Assembly: GCA_045591985.1 (NCBI GenBank)
Contig: JAZNTV010000031.1
Location: 1-56,284 of the forward strand
Reading direction: 5' to 3'
Length of the DNA stretch: 56,284 bases
Source of the DNA: SIG588 sp045591985
GTDB lineage: Bacteria > Bacillota > Clostridia > Oscillospirales > Acutalibacteraceae
The notes beneath the pieces are model-generated. The model saw nothing but the letters and a program-made list of their open reading frames with translations. It ran no database searches and was not told the origin of the DNA. Of this stretch, positions 33,496-42,630 are shown piece by piece. Position 1 is the stretch's first letter; every line of letters starts with the position of its first letter. Position numbers and translations under genes: made by a program.

Positions 33496-34863
33496 TTAGT
33501 TTGTGATGCAATCGGCCACATAGATGCCCATGGCACCGGATTGCGAGAGCCCGCGGCAGATGCCGCTGCCGTCGCCGATAATATACACATTGTCCACCAA
33601 CTCGAAACGGTCGTTGCGAAAAACGGGACGAATGGAGTAATATTTACTTTCACAACCGTATAGCAAGGTGTCGTCGTTGGCGGTGCCGGGGGCCACGCGA
33701 TCAAGCGCATAGATGGTTTCGATGATGTTGGTAAGAATACGGTGGGGGAGCACCAACGAAATATCACCCGCGGTAGCGCGCAGTGTCGGAGTTACCGTGT
33801 TTTGCGAAAGGCGGTGCTCATTGGTGCGCCGCCCGCGGATAAGATCACCGAAACGTTGTACCAATACGTTTCCTTTGCCGATCATGTTGGCCAGGCGGGA
33901 GATGCTTTCGGCATATTCGGTGGGTTGATTGAACGGTTCGGTGAACCGAATGGCAGAGAGAATGGCAAAGTTGCAGTTTTCGGTCTTTTTCTCTGCCTCG
34001 GCATACGAATGTCCGTTGGCGGTGATGATACCGCGGTTGTTTTCTGCAGATACGATGCCGCCTTTGTTAAAACAGAACATACGGCAACGATCTTCAAATG
34101 TCTTGGTCTTGTAAAGGATCTTCGGCTCATAGATCTTATCCGAAAACTCTTTCCAGATAATGTCTTTCATTTCCACACGCACACCGATGTCGATGTGGTT
34201 GGATTTCATCGGCACGTCAAAGGCACGGCAGAAATCCGCCACAAAATTGGCACCACCGCGCCCGGTAGCGATGATGATCGATCGGGTTTCCAGCACGTTG
34301 CCGTTGGTGTAATGCACACGATACCCCGTATCCGTTTTTTCAATGTGTGTGCAGTCATAAAACGGGAGAAGATCGGTACCGCTTTCGGTGATCGCGCGAA
34401 TAAGGTTTTGCATGGTGACATAGTTGTGGTCGGTGCCGAGGTGCTTTACGTTCATATCCAGAAGACGAAGATTGTTTTGCAGACACTTCAGTTTCAAATC
34501 TTCGTTGGAACGATAGACCTGCGGAACACCGGAGGTACAGTATTCACCCAGGATCTTGTCCACTTCGTGGATATACTGCATGGCTTTCGCGTCGCCCAAT
34601 TCTTCCCCCAATGTGCCGCCGTAGGTGGTACCGAGATTGAATTTGCCGTCCGAAAAGGCACCGGCGCCCGCAAATCCGCTGGTAATGCTGCACGTTTTGC
34701 AGTGCACACACCCCTTCCCTTCCTTGGAGGGACAGTGGCGCTTTTCAAGTGTGTTGCCGCGCTCGGTCACGGCGAGTTTCAGGGCAGGGGCGTTTTGATG
34801 TAAACGGTAGGCCGCCATCAAACCGCCGATACCGCCGCCGATAACAACAACGTCATACTTCAT
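33496..34863 (-). CDS. FAD-dependent oxidoreductase, COG2509 type
   Basis: The 455-residue protein begins with the dinucleotide-binding motif VVVIGGGIGGLMAAYRL and ends with NVYIIGDGSGICRGLSQSGAMG, which contacts FAD. Between residues about 44 and 58 it has the sequence HCPSKEGKGCVHCKTC with four cysteines, followed by GFAGAGAFSDGKFNL, the family signature. These proteins are often annotated as uncharacterised FAD-dependent dehydrogenases. The cysteines could carry an Fe-S centre or a redox disulfide. It has its own promoter, divergent to the RpiR gene. AAAGGAG is 12 bases before the ATG, rather far. Confidence 0.88.
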   Translation of the reverse strand: MKYDVVVIGGGIGGLMAAYRLHQNAPALKLAVTERGNTLEKRHCPSKEGKGCVHCKTCSITSGFAGAGAFSDGKFNLGTTYGGTLGEELGDAKAMQYIHEVDKILGEYCTSGVPQVYRSNEDLKLKCLQNNLRLLDMNVKHLGTDHNYVTMQNLIRAITESGTDLLPFYDCTHIEKTDTGYRVHYTNGNVLETRSIIIATGRGGANFVADFCRAFDVPMKSNHIDIGVRVEMKDIIWKEFSDKIYEPKILYKTKTFEDRCRMFCFNKGGIVSAENNRGIITANGHSYAEAEKKTENCNFAILSAIRFTEPFNQPTEYAESISRLANMIGKGNVLVQRFGDLIRGRRTNEHRLSQNTVTPTLRATAGDISLVLPHRILTNIIETIYALDRVAPGTANDDTLLYGCESKYYSIRPVFRNDRFELVDNVYIIGDGSGICRGLSQSGAMGIYVADCITN

Positions 34864-34907
34864 GAGATCATTTCGCTCCTTTAATTACGAATAAGTACAC
34901 CGTAAAC

Positions 34908-34936
34908 AGTATATACCCAATCTTTGCGTTTGTAAA
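34908..34936 (-). promoter_or_regulatory. Promoter of the COG2509 gene
   Basis: On the minus strand TTTACA (34931-34936), a 17-bp spacer, then TATACT (34908-34913). Confidence 0.85.
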
Positions 34937-34981
34937 CACCAAAGCGAATGGTAAATAAAAATGCAAGATTTGGAAAATGAC

Positions 34982-35010
34982 TTGCATTTTCGGCGATTTT
35001 GAGTTATAAT
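34982..35010 (+). promoter_or_regulatory. Promoter of the RpiR-family gene
   Basis: TTGCAT (34982-34987), 17 bp, then TATAAT (35005-35010). It diverges from the COG2509 promoter, with 45 bp between the two -35 elements, leaving room for a shared operator. Confidence 0.88.
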
Positions 35011-35033
35011 ACGCGCGTTAGGGAGGGGTTGCT

Positions 35034-35921
35034 ATGGAGGAAAATTTAATTACCTGCATGGAGCGACACAGCGGCGAGTTTTCAAAAGGTCAGCGACGTA
35101 TTGCGGAATATATCCGCGATCACTACGAGACCGCGGCGTTTATGACGGCGTTTCGTTTGGGGGAAACGGTGGGGGTCAGTGAATCCACCGTGGTGCGTTT
35201 CGCGGCGCAGTTGGGATTCGATGGCTATCCGGAGTTGCAACGTGCAATGCAAAAACTCACTCGCAGTCGTTTAACGTCGGTACAGCGGGTAGAAGTCGCC
35301 CGCGAGCGGATGAACGACGATGACGTGGCACAGACCGTCATGTCTTGTGATATTCAAAATATCCGCAAAACGCTGGCGGAACTTTCGGAGGATCAATTCC
35401 GTGAAACGGTGGAAAGCATCGTTGCGGCCCGTCGGGTGTATATCTTCGGTGCGGGCAGTTGTCAGGCCCTGGCCGGCTTTTTGGCGTTTTATTTGAATTT
35501 TCTGATCCCCGACGTAAAATTGATCACTCCCGGCGGCGAGGCGGAAATATTAGAGCAGATCATTCATATCGATGAACAAGACGTGATGATCGGCATCAGT
35601 TTCCCGCGCTATTCTTCCCGCTCGGCTAAGACATTGCATTTTGCCAAATCCCGCGGGGCCCGTGTGGTGGCGATCACCGACAGTGCGATGTCACCGATCG
35701 CGCGCTTGGCGGACGACTGCCTGCTTGCCCACAGCGATATGGCTACGATCGTGGATTCTCTGGTGGCGCCGATGAGCATCATCAATGCGTTGTTGGTGGC
35801 GGTGTCGCTGAAACGTATGCAGGAAAATCGTCCCGTGCTTTCAGAGTTGGAGGAAGTGTGGGAAACCTATAAAGTGTATCAGCCGTTCCGTGAGGACACG
35901 GCCGACGGAGACGTTTTATGA
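35034..35921 (+). CDS. MurR/RpiR family transcriptional regulator
   Basis: The 295-residue protein has an N-terminal HTH_6 domain (KGQRRIAEYIRDHYETAAF; LGETVGVSESTVVRFAAQLGFDGYPELQ) and a SIS sugar-phosphate-binding domain (about 125-265: VYIFGAGSCQALAGF, SFPRYSSRSAKTLHFAK, DDCLLAHSD). Such regulators usually respond to phosphosugars and control sugar or amino-sugar genes. No sugar genes lie next to it, so its targets are not visible. Its 3' end overlaps the HI0933-type gene as ATGA. Confidence 0.92.
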   Translation: MEENLITCMERHSGEFSKGQRRIAEYIRDHYETAAFMTAFRLGETVGVSESTVVRFAAQLGFDGYPELQRAMQKLTRSRLTSVQRVEVARERMNDDDVAQTVMSCDIQNIRKTLAELSEDQFRETVESIVAARRVYIFGAGSCQALAGFLAFYLNFLIPDVKLITPGGEAEILEQIIHIDEQDVMIGISFPRYSSRSAKTLHFAKSRGARVVAITDSAMSPIARLADDCLLAHSDMATIVDSLVAPMSIINALLVAVSLKRMQENRPVLSELEEVWETYKVYQPFREDTADGDVL

Positions 35922-37171
35922 AGGTGGTTGTGATCGGCGGCGGTGCCGCGGGGTTGATGGCGGCGGGGTTTGCCGCAGAAAACGGCCACCACGTTACGAT
36001 CGTTGAACGCAACCCTCGTTTGGCTCGAAAGGTGATGATCACCGGTAAAGGACGGTGTAATTTGACGAACGCCTGCACGGTGGACGAATGCGTGGCAAAC
36101 ACACCGCGTAATGGTCGATTCCTTTACAGTGCGCTCTCTGCATTTCCTCCTTCGGCGGTGATGGAACTGGTGGAATCTTGCGGCGTGCCTTTGAAAACCG
36201 AGCGTGGTAACCGTGTTTTTCCTGTTTCGGACAAAGCGGTGGATATTGTGGATGCCCTGGTTCGTTTTGCTGACAAGGGAAAGCCCTTGCGTATCGAAGG
36301 GCGAGCAAAGAGTTTGCTTTTGGACGAAGGGGTATGTTTTGGCGTGCGTTTGGAAGACGGACGGGAACTTGAAGCCGATGCGGTGATCGTCTGTACGGGC
36401 GGTGTGTCCTATCCGCAGACGGGTTCAACGGGTGATGGGTATCGCCTGGCGGAACAAGCGGGGCACACGGTGGTGTCGCCGCGTCCGTCGTTGGTACCGC
36501 TCGTGTGTTGCGAGGCGGATTGCGCCGCGATGCAGGGACTGTCGCTGAAGAATACGGCGCTTACGGTAGAGGATACCGTTCGCCGTAAGACGTTATATCG
36601 CGATTTCGGCGAAATGCTGTTTACCCATTTCGGCGTGTCGGGCCCGATGATACTCAGTGCATCGGCACATATGACCGCCATGGACGAAGGGCGTTACCGC
36701 TTGCATGTGGATCTGAAACCGGCGCTTACGGCGGAACAACTGGATGCCCGTTTGGTGCGGGAACTTACGGCGGAACAAAACCGTGCACTCGGCAATATGT
36801 TGCCGGCGCTGTTGCCGCGCAGTATGGTGGTTCCCGCTTGTGAGCGAGCGGGAGTGGAACCTTCGCGCAAATGCCACACGATCAGCCGCGAAGAGCGGCG
36901 GAACCTTGCGGCGGTGCTGAAAGATTGGACGATAACCGTCAGCGGGTTTCGTCCGATTTCGGAGGCTATTATCACGTCGGGTGGCGTATCGGTAAAAGAG
37001 ATCGATGCCAAAACGATGGCATCAAAATTGGTAAACGGCTTGTATTTTGCCGGGGAAGTATTGGATGTAGATGCCTATACCGGCGGATTCAATCTGCAGA
37101 TCGCGTTTGCTACCGGTGCGGCGGCAGGACGTGGGTTGTCGGGTGATGTGCACGATTGTGCTTTAAAATAA
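35918..37171 (+). CDS. HI0933/YhiN-type flavoprotein
   Basis: The 417-residue protein belongs to the HI0933 family (BaiN-like). The FAD-binding start KVVVIGGGAAGLMAAGFAAENG, the family signature ARKVMITGKGRCNLTNAC (about residues 38-55), GGVSYPQTGSTGDGYRLAEQAGHTV and the C-terminal LYFAGEVLDVDAYTGGFNLQIAFATG are all intact. One relative in bile-acid-converting Clostridia has been linked to 3-oxo-cholenoic acid reduction, but most members have no known substrate. It overlaps the RpiR gene by 4 bases and is probably co-transcribed with it. Confidence 0.92.
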   Translation: MKVVVIGGGAAGLMAAGFAAENGHHVTIVERNPRLARKVMITGKGRCNLTNACTVDECVANTPRNGRFLYSALSAFPPSAVMELVESCGVPLKTERGNRVFPVSDKAVDIVDALVRFADKGKPLRIEGRAKSLLLDEGVCFGVRLEDGRELEADAVIVCTGGVSYPQTGSTGDGYRLAEQAGHTVVSPRPSLVPLVCCEADCAAMQGLSLKNTALTVEDTVRRKTLYRDFGEMLFTHFGVSGPMILSASAHMTAMDEGRYRLHVDLKPALTAEQLDARLVRELTAEQNRALGNMLPALLPRSMVVPACERAGVEPSRKCHTISREERRNLAAVLKDWTITVSGFRPISEAIITSGGVSVKEIDAKTMASKLVNGLYFAGEVLDVDAYTGGFNLQIAFATGAAAGRGLSGDVHDCALK

Positions 37172-37232
37172 AAGGTGGGGAACGGCCGCTCGTTACGTGT
37201 GAAGCCGCCCCATAGGAGAGGAAGCGAAACGA

Positions 37233-37916
37233 ATGAAAACGGTAGCAATTGCAATTGACGGGCCTGCCGGTGCGGGCAAATCTACGATTGCGCGGGCCAT
37301 TGCGGCCAAACTGGGATATGTCTATGTGGATACGGGGGCACTGTATCGTGCGGTGGGATATGCGGTCTCTGCTGCGGGCGGCGATTGGCACGACGAAGCG
37401 ACGGTGGTAGGATATCTGCCGAAGATCGATGTGTCGCTCCGATATGTGGATGGGGCACAGCGTGTATTCGTCAACGGGGAGGATGTGAGCGACCGTATCC
37501 GAACCCCTGAAATGTCGATGGCGGCCTCCGCCGTGTCGGCGTTGCCGCCTGTGCGGGAATTCTTGTTCCATTTGCAACAGGATATGGCGGTAAAAAACAA
37601 TGTGGTGATGGACGGCCGCGATATCGGCACGGTGGTATTGCCGCATGCCGATGTGAAGATCTTCTTATCGGCTTCTGCCGAAGCGCGTGCCGAGCGTCGC
37701 CGCCTGGAGTTGCTCGAAAAAGGGCAGGATGTGCCGTTTGACGAGGTGTTGGCGGATATGAAAAAGCGGGATTACGACGACTCTCACCGTGCCATTGCGC
37801 CGCTTCGCCGGGCGGAGGATGCTGTGGCGGTGGATACCACAACGATGACTTTGCAGGAATCGGTTGAGCATGTATTAAAACTGGTGGAACGCGTGCTGAA
37901 GGAGAAAGCAGTATGA
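37233..37916 (+). CDS. cmk: Cytidylate kinase
   Basis: Cmk phosphorylates CMP and dCMP with ATP. The 227-residue protein has the P-loop GPAGAGKST (about residues 11-19), the substrate region YVDTGALYRAVGY, and VVMDGRDIGTVVLPHADVKIFL. AGGAGAGGAAG precedes the ATG. Cmk followed by plsC and ispH-rpsA is a well-known clostridial order. The 61 bases before it hold no clear promoter, so it may be read from the RpiR-flavoprotein unit or a weak start of its own. Confidence 0.95.
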   Translation: MKTVAIAIDGPAGAGKSTIARAIAAKLGYVYVDTGALYRAVGYAVSAAGGDWHDEATVVGYLPKIDVSLRYVDGAQRVFVNGEDVSDRIRTPEMSMAASAVSALPPVREFLFHLQQDMAVKNNVVMDGRDIGTVVLPHADVKIFLSASAEARAERRRLELLEKGQDVPFDEVLADMKKRDYDDSHRAIAPLRRAEDAVAVDTTTMTLQESVEHVLKLVERVLKEKAV

Positions 37917-38503
37917 CCGATCGTATTGTGAAAGCCGTTTTACGCCCGTTCATTTTGTTGACCCATCCGTGTAAACTGGTGGGGCGGGAAAAGATTCCTG
38001 CCGACGGCAAGGTGATCCTCTGTGCCAATCACCTTTCGAATTGGGATCCTGTGTTGCTGTTGCTGAAGCAACCGCGCCGCATTGCGTTTATGGCGAAGGA
38101 AGAATTGTTTCGTTTTAAACCGCTCGGATGGCTTATCGGCCGTGTCTTCGGCGCCTTTCCCGTTGCCCGCGGCAAAGGAGATACAGGGGCGTTGGATGCG
38201 GGAGTCCGTGCTATTGAAAACGGCGATATTATGGGCATTTTCCCCGAAGGTACGCGTTCGCGCGACGGTCGCTTAATGCGTTTTAAGTCGGGCGCGGCGC
38301 TGATTGCGGCTCGCACCGGTGCTTCGGTGTTGCCTGTGGGGATCGATCGTCGTGCCAAAGCGTTTCGATCGGTCACGATTACCGTGGGGGATCTCATCAC
38401 GCCCGAAGAGTTGCATCTTGCGGGGGATACTCCCGATCTGCGGTATGCCACGCGTCTGATGCGTGAGCGGGTTGCGGAACTTTCGGGTCAGGAGGTAGTG
38501 TGA
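37913..38503 (+). CDS. plsC: 1-acyl-sn-glycerol-3-phosphate acyltransferase
   Basis: PlsC acylates lysophosphatidic acid to phosphatidic acid at the membrane. The 196-residue protein has the catalytic H-x4-D motif in CANHLSNWDP (about residues 40-49) and the phosphate-binding FPEGTRSRDGRLMRFKSGA (about 107-125). It overlaps cmk as ATGA at its start and the next gene at its end, so translation of cmk, plsC and ispH-rpsA is probably coupled. Confidence 0.94.
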   Translation: MTDRIVKAVLRPFILLTHPCKLVGREKIPADGKVILCANHLSNWDPVLLLLKQPRRIAFMAKEELFRFKPLGWLIGRVFGAFPVARGKGDTGALDAGVRAIENGDIMGIFPEGTRSRDGRLMRFKSGAALIAARTGASVLPVGIDRRAKAFRSVTITVGDLITPEELHLAGDTPDLRYATRLMRERVAELSGQEVV

Positions 38504-40557
38504 TGGCGACGGTGCGCTTGGCCGAAAGTGCCGGCTTTTGCTTTGGCGTAAACAAAGCGGTGGATACGGTTTATCGCCTATTGTCCGAAGGAAAGCGTGT
38601 GTGTACGCTTGGCCCTATCATTCACAATCCGCAGGTGGTGGAGGATATGGTGGCGCGCGGTGTGAGTATCGTCTCTTCGCCCGACGAGGTGCCGGAAGAT
38701 GCCGTTTTGGTCATTCGATCGCATGGCGTGCCTGCCGAGGTGTATGACCAAATCGCCAAACGCGGACTGACGGTTTGCGATGCGACCTGTCCGTTCGTAG
38801 CCAAGATCCACCGCATCGTAAAAGAGCGTTCCGAGGCGGGGGATACGGTGCTGATCGCAGGGGATGCGGCCCATCCCGAGGTCATCGGTATCCGCGGACA
38901 TTGTATCGGCCCCTCGTTTGTGTTCTCGACCCCCGAAGAACTCGAAAATTTGTTGTTAAATTCCACAATAGGTTTTGACCAACCGTTATCAATTGTAGCA
39001 CAAACGACATTTCACGCAGAAGTTTGGAAAAAATGCGTAAAGATTTCAAAAAAACACTGTACAAATCTTTTAGTTTTTGATACAATATGTAATGCTACCG
39101 CAAAAAGACAACAAGAAGCGGCGGCTTTATCACGTGAATGTGATAAAATGGTTATAGTCGGCGGACGGCAGAGTTCCAATACAGCCAAGCTGCGGGATGT
39201 CTGCGCAGAGAACGCACCGACCGTGCTGATCGAGACGGCGGACGAGCTGTCACAAGATCAGTTCCGTGGTGTGAGATCCGTGGGGATCACCGCAGGGGCA
39301 TCTACCCCCGCCGATATTATAAAGGAGGTACTTTCAACCATGTCCGAAATTGTCAACAACGAAGAAATCCAGGCGCAGGAAACCGTAGCCGAGGTCAAGT
39401 CTCCCGACGAAATGACCTTTGAAGAGCTGATGGAATCCTCTCTCGAGAGCATGAACAGCAATGACCGCGTGCGCGGTATCGTGGTGTCCATTGCGCCGAA
39501 CGAAGTCCAGGTCGAGGTCGTCGGCCGCAAGCAGACCGGTTACGTTCCCGCGGATGAACTCAGCGCGGATCCCAACGCCAATCCGTCCGACATCGTGAAG
39601 ATCGGCGATGAACTGGAACTGCTCATTATGCGTACCAACGATCAGGAAGGCACCATTATGCTTTCCAAAAAGCGCATCGACGCGCAGAAAGGCTGGGACA
39701 CGGTTGTTGCTGCCTCCGAAAGCGGTGAGATTCTCGACGGTGTCGTGACCGATGTTATCAAGGGCGGCGTGTTGGCTGTGACCAACGGCGTGCGCGTGTT
39801 CATTCCCGCTTCGCAGGCGTCTGCATCTCGTATGGAAGATCTTACGCCCCTGCTCAAGCAGGCTGTGCAGTTCCGCATTATCGAAGTGAACCAAGGTCGC
39901 CGTCGTGCGGTGGGTTCCATCCGCTCGGTGGCTCGCGATGCGCGCCGTGAACAGGAAGCGGCTTTCTGGGCTCAGGCGGAAGTCGGCCAGAAGTACACCG
40001 GTACCGTGAAGTCTCTCACCTCCTACGGCGCGTTCGTGGATCTGGGCGGCGTGGACGGCATGGTGCACATCTCCGAACTGTCCTGGTCTCGTGTGAAGCA
40101 TCCGTCCGACGTTGTCAATGTGGGCGACGTTGTGGAGGTGTACATCCGCGACCTGGATACCGAAAAGAAGAAGATCTCGTTGGGTTACCGCAAGGCAGAA
40201 GACAATCCGTGGGAGATCTTCAAGGCGAACTATCCTGTGGGTTCGGTCGTCACGGCGAAGATCGTGGGCATGACCACCTTCGGTGCGTTTGCACAGATCA
40301 TCCCCGGTATCGACGGCTTGATCCACATCTCGCAGATTGCGGATCGCCGCATCGAGAAGCCGCAGGATGAGCTGAAGAACGGTCAGGAAGTCACCGTGAA
40401 GATCACCGCTGTGGACTACGATGCGAAGCGCATCAGCCTGTCCATCCGTGCTCTGCTTGAAGACGCGGCTCCGGCGGAAGAAGCGGCGGAAGAAGCGGCG
40501 GAAGAAGTCGTGGAAAAAGCTGTTGAAGAGACCGCTGAGGAAGCGACCGAGGAATAA
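38503..40557 (+). CDS. Fused HMBPP reductase (IspH) and ribosomal protein S1
   Basis: Residues 1 to about 280 are IspH, which makes IPP and DMAPP in the last step of the MEP pathway. Its three Fe-S cysteines are Cys13, Cys96 and Cys196, with RSHGVP, AHPEVIG and QTTFHAE also present. About residues 320-665 hold four S1 RNA-binding domains, and the tail is acidic (EEAAEEAAEE). The fusion is typical of Clostridia. CAGGAGG precedes the ATG at 38503. Bases 38941-39150 fall to about one-third G+C against clearly more than half on both sides, yet the frame and catalytic residues are intact. Confidence 0.95.
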   Translation: MATVRLAESAGFCFGVNKAVDTVYRLLSEGKRVCTLGPIIHNPQVVEDMVARGVSIVSSPDEVPEDAVLVIRSHGVPAEVYDQIAKRGLTVCDATCPFVAKIHRIVKERSEAGDTVLIAGDAAHPEVIGIRGHCIGPSFVFSTPEELENLLLNSTIGFDQPLSIVAQTTFHAEVWKKCVKISKKHCTNLLVFDTICNATAKRQQEAAALSRECDKMVIVGGRQSSNTAKLRDVCAENAPTVLIETADELSQDQFRGVRSVGITAGASTPADIIKEVLSTMSEIVNNEEIQAQETVAEVKSPDEMTFEELMESSLESMNSNDRVRGIVVSIAPNEVQVEVVGRKQTGYVPADELSADPNANPSDIVKIGDELELLIMRTNDQEGTIMLSKKRIDAQKGWDTVVAASESGEILDGVVTDVIKGGVLAVTNGVRVFIPASQASASRMEDLTPLLKQAVQFRIIEVNQGRRRAVGSIRSVARDARREQEAAFWAQAEVGQKYTGTVKSLTSYGAFVDLGGVDGMVHISELSWSRVKHPSDVVNVGDVVEVYIRDLDTEKKKISLGYRKAEDNPWEIFKANYPVGSVVTAKIVGMTTFGAFAQIIPGIDGLIHISQIADRRIEKPQDELKNGQEVTVKITAVDYDAKRISLSIRALLEDAAPAEEAAEEAAEEVVEKAVEETAEEATEE

Positions 40558-40573
40558 TTCCGAAACAACAAAC

Positions 40574-40610
40574 AACTCCCGTTTGTGCAGTGCACAAACG
40601 GGAGTTTCTT
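40574..40610. terminator. Bidirectional terminator after ispH-rpsA
   Basis: A perfect 15-bp stem (40574-40588 with 40592-40606) closes a 3-nt loop. TTTCTTTA follows on the plus strand and TTGTTTGTTG on the minus strand, where the convergent zinc-ribbon gene ends. Confidence 0.88.
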
Positions 40611-40618
40611 TATGTTTT

Positions 40619-41791
40619 TTACATTTTGTCGTACAAGCCTGCGTATTCACCGCCGCCGACCAGACGGCAGCTCGTGAGGGAGTAGATCTCTACCGTGTAG
40701 GATACGCCGCCTGCCTCAAAACGGAGGGTGTTGTCTACGATTGTAAGATCCGGTGTACTGCTTGCGCGGGTGGCGGCGGACACGGTGATCTCCCGTTCGC
40801 TGCCCTCGCTGTACCACAAGCCGTCCATTGTCTTCCACAGAATGTCTTCCGCTTTTTTCAAATCCACCTTGTCGGCGTTGACCGTTTCGTCGTCGTTCCA
40901 CACACGCACCGCACGGCAGAAATGCTTGTAACTTTTGGCATCCTCGTAATCGTCCGCCGCGTTAAAGGCATCGTATGCCGCGGTGAAATCCCCGTCCCGT
41001 AATGCAACGAGCGCCGTGTCATATAACCGCGCTTTGGCGGCCTGCAATTCCTGCGGGGCGGTTTTCTCGTTTCCCGCTTTAGTGAAATACTCTACAGCGG
41101 CGAGATCGTTGCCCGCTTCCACCGCCTCCATGCCTAAGCAATAATAGGCAAAACCGAGGTAGTATTCGCTGTTGCTGTAGGGGACAATGGCGGAAAACGC
41201 TTCGGCAGCGGCGAGATAGTCGTGTGCGTAGATCAGTTTGCGCGCTTTTTTATACTGTATCTGCGGGAGTATGAGCAAACTCGTTACCAAGACGATGACC
41301 AGCACCGCCACCCCTGTGCCGACGCCGAGAAACAGGAATTTGCGTTTACGCTTATGGTCGGTATGGGCACGGTGTGCGTCGGCACGCCGCGCTTCTTCCG
41401 CCGCTATACGGGCGGCTTCCGCTTCGGCGGCAAGAATGTCTGCTTTTTGCTGATATTCTGCCGCAAGAGCGTCGGCGTCGCGATATCCCGCGATGCGGCG
41501 CATCAAGTCCGCCTTGCCCTGCCACGAAGTCTGATCCGTTCCCTGACGTTTCACTGCCTGGTTGTAGATCGCTTCGCGGTTACATTCCTCCGCACGGGCG
41601 GCACACGAGGTCGCATGGGCCGCGGCATCTTTATAATCACCGATACCGGAAAATAATTTGGCGGCCGTCTCAAAATCGCCGAACGAGACGGCACGGCTTT
41701 CCAGTGCCGCCGCTTGCGCGTAGATACACGCGGGACACTTTCCCTCGGCATCCAAGGGGGCACCGCATTTGTTACACAAGGTTTCTGCCAT
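40619..41791 (-). CDS. Zinc-ribbon membrane protein with TPR-like repeats
   Basis: The 390-residue protein begins with a zinc ribbon (CNKCGAPL, then CPAC). A cytosolic helical part with YKDAAAHATSCA and GYRDADALAAEY repeats and an Ala/Glu-rich coil follow (about 20-140). A membrane helix (about 150-172, FLFLGVGTGVAVLVIVLVTS) comes next. Outside the membrane are TPR-like helical pairs (YSNSEYYLGFAYYCLGMEAVEAGNDLAAVEYF; GDFTAAYDAFNAADDYEDAK) and a C-terminal beta part. Repeats of the form YxDAxxxxxxC are common in clostridial proteins of unknown role. AAGGAG precedes the ATG at 41791. Confidence 0.85.
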   Translation of the reverse strand: MAETLCNKCGAPLDAEGKCPACIYAQAAALESRAVSFGDFETAAKLFSGIGDYKDAAAHATSCAARAEECNREAIYNQAVKRQGTDQTSWQGKADLMRRIAGYRDADALAAEYQQKADILAAEAEAARIAAEEARRADAHRAHTDHKRKRKFLFLGVGTGVAVLVIVLVTSLLILPQIQYKKARKLIYAHDYLAAAEAFSAIVPYSNSEYYLGFAYYCLGMEAVEAGNDLAAVEYFTKAGNEKTAPQELQAAKARLYDTALVALRDGDFTAAYDAFNAADDYEDAKSYKHFCRAVRVWNDDETVNADKVDLKKAEDILWKTMDGLWYSEGSEREITVSAATRASSTPDLTIVDNTLRFEAGGVSYTVEIYSLTSCRLVGGGEYAGLYDKM

Positions 41792-41827
41792 ATCGTCTCA
41801 CTCCTTCTTGCTTTCAGTATACGGATT

Positions 41828-42550
41828 TTACAGTCCGTTGTCAAGCGGTTGCAAATGAATAAACACGAGTTCGGTTGGGTTCCCGAAACGAGGGAAGGGG
41901 GCGGTATTGGCAAGTCCGCGACTGACGATCAACCGCCCGTCATATAAACCTCCCGTATAGCGCGGGAAGAACCCCTGTCCCGGGGCAAATAGGCCGCGAT
42001 TTCCCAGACACCACTGTCCGCCGTGCGCGTGGCCGGCAAGAGTGAGATCAATGGGCAAATCGCGGATAAAGGCGGGGTAGTATTCGGGGTGGTGGCACAG
42101 CAGTAACTTAAACCCCTCACACGCCGCAAACTCCTCGAGAAACGCGACGTTCGGCGGCGGAGAAGAAACGAAATGCCCCTGTCGTATACCGTGAACAAAA
42201 CCGGTGGCCACACCGCCGACCGTCAGACCGCACACACCGGTATGTGCGTCTTGTAACAGTGTTACACCGCACGCACGCACATCTTCGTTCTCTTCGGGGG
42301 TGGTATGCTCATGGTTGCCATACGTGTATACGGTGGGGGCGAGTGAGGCACACGCCCGCAAAAAAGGAAGCGTTTCGGGGGCGGTGGTAAGGCGGTCGAA
42401 CAGATCGCCCGTAAGGGCAATCAGATCGGGTTCGGCTTTTTGCAACGCCGTTAAAACGGGGCGAGTGGGGTGTCCGTGCAGATCGGATACCTGTGCTATG
42501 GTGATCGGTACGGGAATATCGGCGGGAACGGTGTAATGGGTAAGTTGCAT
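41828..42550 (-). CDS. Metallophosphoesterase (YkuE-like)
   Basis: The 240-residue protein carries the calcineurin-like metal site: DLHGHP, then TGDLFDR, GNHEHTT, and later LCHHPEYY and AGHAHGGQW. This set and order fit the YkuE/UDP-2,3-diacylglucosamine pyrophosphatase-like branch that acts at membranes. The physiological substrate is not known. The ATG at 42550 is chosen as start; an upstream GTG at 42559 is too close to the ribosome site. No clear signal peptide or membrane anchor is seen, in contrast to many YkuE proteins. Confidence 0.9.
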   Translation of the reverse strand: MQLTHYTVPADIPVPITIAQVSDLHGHPTRPVLTALQKAEPDLIALTGDLFDRLTTAPETLPFLRACASLAPTVYTYGNHEHTTPEENEDVRACGVTLLQDAHTGVCGLTVGGVATGFVHGIRQGHFVSSPPPNVAFLEEFAACEGFKLLLCHHPEYYPAFIRDLPIDLTLAGHAHGGQWCLGNRGLFAPGQGFFPRYTGGLYDGRLIVSRGLANTAPFPRFGNPTELVFIHLQPLDNGL

Positions 42551-42583
42551 GAGCCACACACGCCTTTCTGTAGAATCGTATGT

Positions 42584-42614
42584 ATTATACCATTATTCTG
42601 CCATGCTTTGTCAA
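42584..42614 (-). promoter_or_regulatory. Promoter of the metallophosphoesterase gene
   Basis: On the minus strand TTGACA (42609-42614) and TATAAT (42584-42589) are 19 bp apart. The -10 is also an extended one (TGGTATAAT), which would compensate for the long spacer. Confidence 0.7.
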
Positions 42615-42630
42615 TTCTCTCGACAAAAGG

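Noticed and set aside
39334..40650. 438-codon minus-strand frame opposite the S1 part of the fusion
   Set aside because: Shadow of the S1 repeats: it runs across the terminator at 40574-40606 and has no ribosome site.
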